Source: Tannerellaceae bacterium
GTDB lineage: Bacteria; Bacteroidota; Bacteroidia; Bacteroidales; Tannerellaceae
Direction: 5' to 3'
DNA: 11,360 nucleotides
NCBI GenBank assembly: GCA_031279915.1
Contig: JAITHO010000157.1
Span: forward strand, 1-11,360
In this document: positions 7,942 through 11,360 of the stretch, piece by piece
Layout: each line of letters opens with the position of its first letter
Numbering within the stretch: position 1 is the first letter of the stretch
Position numbers and translations under genes: made by a program
The notes under the pieces: generated by a model
Databases searched by the model: none
What the model saw: only the letters and a program-made list of their open reading frames with translations
Told to the model about the DNA's origin: nothing

Positions 7942-8790
7942 TTACTTCGTGTACCGCAGATCTATTTCGCCTGTAAGTTGCTTGCCTTCGAGGCCGGTTT
8001 CGACGGCGAAGGGGGTGTATAGAAGATAATCGTTGCGGGCTATCAGTTTGCCGCCGGAGTATTCGATATCATCGTCGAGCTCGCTTGGTTGGTTAAGGGA
8101 GATTGCTCCTTCGTATTGCCGCTTTCGGCGATTCCACTTCATCGTCAGACTTGGATGCTGCAGATAGCCCTCGAAGCGAACTAAGCTTGTCAGCGAGCTC
8201 AAGTCGAGGGCTGTAAGCTGATTGGTGAAGCAATACAGATCCGTCAGATTGACCAGCCCCGAAACATCAAGCTCCGTCAGAGCATTGTCGTAACATTCAA
8301 GCCTCTCCAAACTACTAAACTCCGAAAGCTTAAGCTTCGTAAGCTTATTGCCATAACATTCCAGCAACTTAAGGCTGCTCGCCCCAGAGATATTCAGCTT
8401 CGTTAGCTCACTTTTGCAGCAATCCAGCTCATGAAGCTTGCTAAGGCCCGACACGTTCAGCTCCGTCAGCGTATTGTGCTCGCAAACTAATATCTTGAGG
8501 CTGCTCAGCTCCGATACATCAAGCGCTCCGCTCACCGTAGGTACAATCAGTCCCTCGATGCGCCTGTTCTTCTCAACCAACGACCATCTTATCTTCACCC
8601 AATTTTCAGGCAAGGAGGAGCCGTCGGCCGGAGCCTTTTTCATCTTTAGCTCATTGCGCTCAATAATTTCGTTAATCACGGCGAGGTCTGCCTTGTTAAA
8701 CCGCGGCATAAAGTCTTGTGGAATAATCGCGGTCATAAATGTGCCGGGCGAGGCGGCTATATACCATGGATAGCGTGGTTTGGTTTTCAT
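7942..8790 (-). CDS. Leucine-rich-repeat protein without an obvious signal peptide (LRR paralog 2)
   Basis: A 282-residue paralog of the genes on both sides. The N-terminus MKTKPRYPWYIAASPG is polar and proline-rich and does not form a convincing signal peptide. The cap-like segment (about 32-85) reads ADLAVINEII, KKAPADGSS, ENWVKIRWS. Five full 21-residue repeats (89-193; DNA 8212-8526) follow, with Cys at 103, 124, 145, 166 and 187, then a partial repeat ALDLSSLTSL. The C-terminal domain (about 213-282) holds QYEGAISLNQPSELD and ends FAVETGLEGKQL...IDLRYTK. It has exactly the same length as paralog 3 and aligns with it without gaps. The start is supported by a leader shared with paralog 3. 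The gap to paralog 1 is 26 bp, so they are probably co-transcribed. Function and location are unknown. Confidence 0.88.
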   Translation of the reverse strand: MKTKPRYPWYIAASPGTFMTAIIPQDFMPRFNKADLAVINEIIERNELKMKKAPADGSSLPENWVKIRWSLVEKNRRIEGLIVPTVSGALDVSELSSLKILVCEHNTLTELNVSGLSKLHELDCCKSELTKLNISGASSLKLLECYGNKLTKLKLSEFSSLERLECYDNALTELDVSGLVNLTDLYCFTNQLTALDLSSLTSLVRFEGYLQHPSLTMKWNRRKRQYEGAISLNQPSELDDDIEYSGGKLIARNDYLLYTPFAVETGLEGKQLTGEIDLRYTK

Positions 8791-8804
8791 AACTTGATTG
8801 GATA
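8791..8804 (-). promoter_or_regulatory. Conserved leader just upstream of LRR paralog 2
   Basis: On the minus strand, TATCCAATCAAGTT stands directly before the ATG. The same 14 bases with one change (AT for TT at the end) precede LRR paralog 3. The element marks both starts as homologous and may act in translation initiation. It is not a Shine-Dalgarno sequence. Confidence 0.5.
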
Positions 8805-8846
8805 AAAGGATTGCGCTGGAGGTTTATCGGTTAAAAAATGTGGGGC

Positions 8847-9695
8847 CTATTTCGTGTACGTTAAATCAATCGCGCCCGAAAGTTGCTTGCCTTCGAGGCC
8901 GGTTTCGACGGCGAAGGGGGTGGATGCAAGGCTATCGGTTGCGGCTATCAGCTTGCCGTCGGAGTAGCGGAGGGCTTCGTCGAGCTCGCTTGGTTGATTA
9001 AGGGCGATAGCTCCTTCGTATTGCTCTTTGGCGGGATTCCACGTCATCGTGAGGCTTGAATGCTGAAGGAGGCCGCAGAAGTTAGTTAAGGATGGCAGCG
9101 AGCTCAAGTCGAGGGCCGTTAGGCAATTGCTGTGGCAATCCAGCTTCTTCAGCTCGCTCAGACCCGAAACGTCAAGCTTCGTCAGTGAATTATTGTGGCA
9201 ATTAATAAACTTCAGCTTGCTAAGCTCCGAAACCTTAAGCTCCGTAATAAAATTTTCAGTGCACTTCAGCGATTCCAAACGGATCAAGCCTGAGAGGTCG
9301 AGCTCAGGGATACTATTTCGGCAGCAAATAATCTTCTTAAGCCGGCTAAGTCCCGACACGTTCAGTTCCGACAAATCATTGTACGAGCAGTTTAAGAACT
9401 CCAGGAATTTCAGCTCCGACACATCAAGGCGTTTGCTCGGCGAAAAATAATCTAATGATCTTATACGTTTGTTCAGCTCGTCTGACGACCATCCCACGCC
9501 CTTCCAACTTTTGGGCACGAACGAACCGTCTTCCGGAGCCTTTTTCAAATATTGCATTCTGTGCCCAATAAATCGATTAATCACGGCTATATCCGACGTG
9601 TTATACTTCGGCTGATATTTCGGAGGAATTAATATGCCCAGAAGCAGGTACTGCGAGGAGATGAAATCCCATTTAGCGCTTGGTTTTGTTGCCAT
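8847..9695 (-). CDS. Leucine-rich-repeat protein without an obvious signal peptide (LRR paralog 3)
   Basis: A 282-residue protein starting MATKPSAKWDF. The frame is open to 9767, but the start at 9695 matches the paralogs in length and sequence and carries the same leader as paralog 2. The N-terminus has only a short hydrophobic patch (QYLLLGILIPP, 15-25) after an acidic residue, so signal-driven export is doubtful. The cap-like segment (about 33-85) is followed by five 21-residue repeats (89-193; DNA 9117-9431) with Cys at 103, 124, 145, 166 and 187. Some repeats carry a second Cys (C125, C191). The C-terminal domain holds QYEGAIALNQPSELDE and FAVETGLEGKQLSG and is nearly the same as in paralog 2, including 43 identical base pairs (8880-8922 here, 7975-8017 there). 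It is first in the presumed transcription unit, 56 bp upstream of paralog 2. No clear promoter is visible before it. Confidence 0.87.
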   Translation of the reverse strand: MATKPSAKWDFISSQYLLLGILIPPKYQPKYNTSDIAVINRFIGHRMQYLKKAPEDGSFVPKSWKGVGWSSDELNKRIRSLDYFSPSKRLDVSELKFLEFLNCSYNDLSELNVSGLSRLKKIICCRNSIPELDLSGLIRLESLKCTENFITELKVSELSKLKFINCHNNSLTKLDVSGLSELKKLDCHSNCLTALDLSSLPSLTNFCGLLQHSSLTMTWNPAKEQYEGAIALNQPSELDEALRYSDGKLIAATDSLASTPFAVETGLEGKQLSGAIDLTYTK

Positions 9696-9709
9696 ATCTT
9701 GATTGGATA
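9696..9709 (-). promoter_or_regulatory. Conserved leader just upstream of LRR paralog 3
   Basis: On the minus strand, TATCCAATCAAGAT stands directly before the ATG at 9695. It matches the leader of paralog 2 at 13 of 14 positions. This conservation outside the reading frame is the main reason to reject the upstream start at 9767. Confidence 0.5.
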
Positions 9710-9768
9710 ACGAGAGTAGAGCGATTGAAGTAGTTGTAGAGCGTTGTTGATAGCAGTTAGTCGGCAAG

Positions 9769-9800
9769 AAAAAAGGTCATCTGTTTGTGGTTAGATGACC
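9769..9800 (-). terminator. Rho-independent terminator of the DUF6261-like gene
   Basis: On the minus strand, GGTCATCT (9800-9793) pairs perfectly with AGATGACC (9782-9775) around a 10-nt loop. Six T residues (9774-9769) follow. It begins 13 nt after the stop codon and separates this gene from the LRR cluster. Confidence 0.93.
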
Positions 9801-9813
9801 TCGCTGTTTTATT

Positions 9814-10752
9814 TCATTCGCCCGCTGCTGGCGGATTGAGATCGTCGGGATTGATGGGTGGCGGCGTTACCGAAGGATTTTGATTCGGAGTATCCGGAGC
9901 GGCGGGAAGGCTGGTGTCGGGCGCTTGCGGCGGAGTTTCGGGGGCCGGAGGATTGGTTACATCAGGGGTCTGCACTTCTTCGTCGACCTTGCCGTCGTCT
10001 TGCGTTTTCTTATGCCCGCGGCGGGCGAGGTTCGTTTCAGCCTGGCTGATAGCAGCGGTAACAACGCGCCTCGATTCAAGCAAACCTTCGCGCACGGCGG
10101 GAGCTTTGGCCACCATTTCGTTCGTTTGCCAGGCCACGTTGATAGATTCAATCAAGGCGTCGAAGGCGCTGTCAACGTCGGCGCGGATTTCGGGCAGCTT
10201 GCCTATCTCGGCCGTCGTTGCCTTGTCGATCGAACGCTCGCGATAGAGCAGCTTGAACGCATCATTGGCGTCGACCATCATGTTAACCAACTCCATCAAC
10301 ATCAAAGCTTCCAGAGATGGCTTCCACTCTGCCTTCATGCAATCCTCAAGGAAATTAGTCATAATACCGCTGGCATCCTGATAAGTTGCCGTCGGCAGAT
10401 GCTTGTAGTTATTCCGCAAGAACTGCAATTTCTCAGCCGCCTGAAGCTTAGTTGCATTCTCGTAATACCTGGCCATGCTAACGCTGTACCACAAAAAGTT
10501 GAACAACGCAATACGCTTTTCCTGCAAATACATAATCTCCGGCGTTTGCGTAGCCGCCAAACTCTGTTTGTAGAAATCATCCTCACGCTGAAAAACCGTT
10601 TGCAACGCGCTAAACATCGGCGCCAACATCGGCAGAGATCCGATAATAGCCAACAAACCATCTATTATCCCATTCTGAAAAAAATCGTAATGCTCGCCTA
10701 TATGTAGTTTGGTAAGCAAAAACTTGTAGCGGAGTGCGAGAAACTTTGTCAT
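9814..10752 (-). CDS. DUF6261-like protein with a proline-rich C-terminal tail
   Basis: A 312-residue protein, predicted mostly helical and cytosolic; no signal peptide or TM helix is evident, though 29-50 is fairly hydrophobic. It resembles the Bacteroidota family I know as DUF6261: LHIGEHYDFF near the N-terminus (16-25), then EDDFYKQSLAATQTPEI (57-73), AAEKLQFLRNNYKHLPTATY (105-124) and DANDAFKLLYRERS (161-174). The family has no established function. Residues about 249-261 are charged. The tail 262-312 is low-complexity, with repeated PPAPETPP- and PDTP-like stretches, and looks like a flexible linker or protein-binding tail. The gene has its own promoter (10784-10813) and terminator, so it is monocistronic. 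The family assignment is from memory of the motif pattern; the open frame itself is secure. Confidence 0.8.
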   Translation of the reverse strand: MTKFLALRYKFLLTKLHIGEHYDFFQNGIIDGLLAIIGSLPMLAPMFSALQTVFQREDDFYKQSLAATQTPEIMYLQEKRIALFNFLWYSVSMARYYENATKLQAAEKLQFLRNNYKHLPTATYQDASGIMTNFLEDCMKAEWKPSLEALMLMELVNMMVDANDAFKLLYRERSIDKATTAEIGKLPEIRADVDSAFDALIESINVAWQTNEMVAKAPAVREGLLESRRVVTAAISQAETNLARRGHKKTQDDGKVDEEVQTPDVTNPPAPETPPQAPDTSLPAAPDTPNQNPSVTPPPINPDDLNPPAAGE

Positions 10753-10783
10753 ATTCTATTTAATTTATGAGATTATTATGGGC

Positions 10784-10813
10784 CAAATATAAGGAGATAT
10801 TTTATATTATAAA
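10784..10813 (-). promoter_or_regulatory. Bacteroidota-type promoter for the DUF6261-like gene
   Basis: On the minus strand, TTTA (10813-10810) is followed after 18 nt by TATATTTG (10791-10784), an exact TAnnTTTG -7 box. Transcription would start near 10777, about 25 nt before the ATG. The surrounding DNA is very AT-rich. The 41-bp repeat array begins 40 bp further upstream. Confidence 0.65.
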
Positions 10814-10853
10814 CTATGGATAAAAAAAAATCAGTAGCGAAAAGAAAAATGGA

Positions 10854-11140
10854 GCCAAACTAGTCCTTGTTTAGCTTGCGGAAAACAATCTGGCAATAAG
10901 CTAGTCCTCGTTTAGCTTGCGGAAAATAATTTGAGGCTAAACTAGTCCTCGTTTAGCTTGCGGAAAATAATTTGAGGCCAAACTAGTTCTCGTTTAGCTT
11001 GCGGAAAATAATTTGAGGCCAAACTAGTCCTCGTTTAGCTTGCGGAAAATAATTTGGGGCTAAACTGGTACTTGTTTAGTTTGCGGAAAATAATTTGGGG
11101 CCAAACTAGTCCTCATTTAGCTCGCGGAAATTAATTTGGC
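10854..11140. repeat. Seven-unit 41-bp tandem array with an internal inverted repeat
   Basis: There are seven head-to-tail units of exactly 41 bp, starting at 10854, 10895, 10936, 10977, 11018, 11059 and 11100. Each has a left arm near GCYAAAC, the segment TAGTCCTC or a close variant, a right arm GTTTAGC, then TTGCGGAAAATAATTTG and two or three G/A bases. In the unit at 10936, GCTAAAC and GTTTAGC are perfectly complementary around an 8-nt loop; most others have one mismatch (GCCAAAC). Outer units (first two, last two) are more diverged than the middle ones, as expected for an array growing from within. There is no unique spacer sequence, so it is not CRISPR. It lies upstream of the DUF6261-like promoter, in a 608-bp gene-free stretch. 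Positions 10814-10853 hold only AT-rich sequence. Confidence 0.95.
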
Positions 11141-11143
11141 CCT

Positions 11144-11159
11144 ATTGTCGTTTGACAAT
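11144..11159. other. Small perfect hairpin between the 41-bp array and the REP-like repeat
   Basis: ATTGTC (11144-11149) pairs with GACAAT (11154-11159) around the loop GTTT. It lies 3 bp after the last 41-bp unit and ends 1 bp before the first 36-bp repeat. There is no T-run, so it is not a classical terminator; its role is unknown. Confidence 0.5.
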
Positions 11160-11196
11160 GCCCGCCCAAACAAGTCATTCCCGCGAAGGCGGGAAT
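11160..11196. repeat. REP-like repeat, copy 1
   Basis: This is the first of two exact 36-bp copies (11160-11195). It consists of GCCCGCCCAAACAAGTC followed by a palindrome: ATTCCCGC (11177-11184), loop GAAG, then GCGGGAAT (11189-11196). The palindrome resembles repetitive extragenic palindromes of the type found between genes in many bacteria. Confidence 0.85.
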
Positions 11197-11323
11197 CTCC
11201 GATCGATAGCATGGACGATTGCATTTGTATCATATAAAAAGCAAGCGCCATACGCCACAGCGGTCAATCGGAGGGAGGAAATGCCCCAAAAGCATTTCAC
11301 GTTCGAAAAAGGAGGTCATTCCC
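11197..11323. other. Gene-free spacer between the two REP-like copies
   Basis: No coding potential is seen. CTCCGAT (11197-11203) and ATCGGAG (11267-11273) form a 7-bp inverted repeat 63 bp apart. AAATGC (11279-11284) and GCATTT (11292-11297) form a small hairpin. GTCATT at the end of the spacer (11315-11320) runs into CCCGC, giving a truncated start of another REP palindrome just before copy 2. Confidence 0.5.
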
Positions 11324-11359
11324 GCCCGCCCAAACAAGTCATTCCCGCGAAGGCGGGAA
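11324..11359. repeat. REP-like repeat, copy 2, at the window edge
   Basis: This is the second exact 36-bp copy, 164 bp from the first start to start. Its hairpin (11341-11360) lacks only the outermost A-T pair. A partial copy (GTCATTCCCGC, 11315-11325) abuts it upstream, so the cluster has been rearranged and probably continues beyond the window. Confidence 0.85.
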
Positions 11360-11360
11360 G

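Noticed and set aside
9696-9767. An N-terminal extension of LRR paralog 3 by 24 residues
   Set aside because: The start at 9695 gives the same length as paralog 2, and the bases before it match the non-coding leader of paralog 2.
9880-10707. A 275-codon plus-strand open frame opposite the DUF6261-like gene
   Set aside because: It is antisense to a gene with its own promoter and terminator, and the translation shows no domain pattern. It is treated as a shadow frame.
10854-11140. CRISPR array
   Set aside because: The units are contiguous and conserved over their full 41 bp, with no unique spacers between repeats, and no cas genes are present. It is a simple tandem repeat.
11197-11273. A transposon bounded by the CTCCGAT/ATCGGAG inverted repeats
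   Set aside because: The arms are only 7 bp, the interior is 63 bp with no coding capacity, and no target duplication is seen. Chance occurrence is likely.

Overview
The window looks like a chromosomal segment from a member of the Bacteroidota, most likely Bacteroidales. Several gene starts are preceded by the Bacteroidota -7 element TAnnTTTG, as TATATTTG or TACTTTTG. The gene content fits: HflX, a FkpA-like FKBP pair with one lipoprotein, a Bacteroides-style FtsX/MacB permease, 21-residue leucine-rich-repeat (LRR) proteins and a protein resembling DUF6261. No species can be named from the sequence alone.

Layout. (1) Positions 1-250, minus strand: the 5' end of a group II intron running off the left edge. 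It sits 10 nt past the stem of the terminator of the next gene, as class C introns do. (2) 318-1178, minus: an exported metallo-beta-lactamase-fold hydrolase with its own promoter. (3) 1331-3955, plus: hflX, then two abutting FKBP-type prolyl isomerases, one cytosolic and one a lipoprotein, closed by a strong terminator. (4) 3956-4401: the gap between convergent genes, filled by a perfectly phased 23-bp tandem array made of two unit families. (5) 4402-6768, minus: an eight-TM MacB/FtsX-type permease with no ATPase beside it. (6) 6914-9695, minus: three tandem paralogous LRR genes. Only the last one transcribed has a clear signal peptide. (7) 9814-10752, minus: a DUF6261-like protein with a proline-rich tail, with its own promoter and terminator. 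(8) 10753-11360: a gene-free stretch with seven 41-bp tandem repeats, a small hairpin, and two copies of a 36-bp repeat carrying a REP-like hairpin.

How the parts relate. The hflX-FKBP segment is housekeeping: ribosome rescue and protein folding in the cytosol and envelope. The LRR trio reads as one transcription unit that has grown by duplication; the permease lies 145 bp downstream on the same strand and could be co-transcribed. No complete new defence or mobile system can be demonstrated. The most unusual content is the LRR family, with a cysteine in every repeat and secretion signals that differ between paralogs, and the two exactly phased non-coding tandem arrays.
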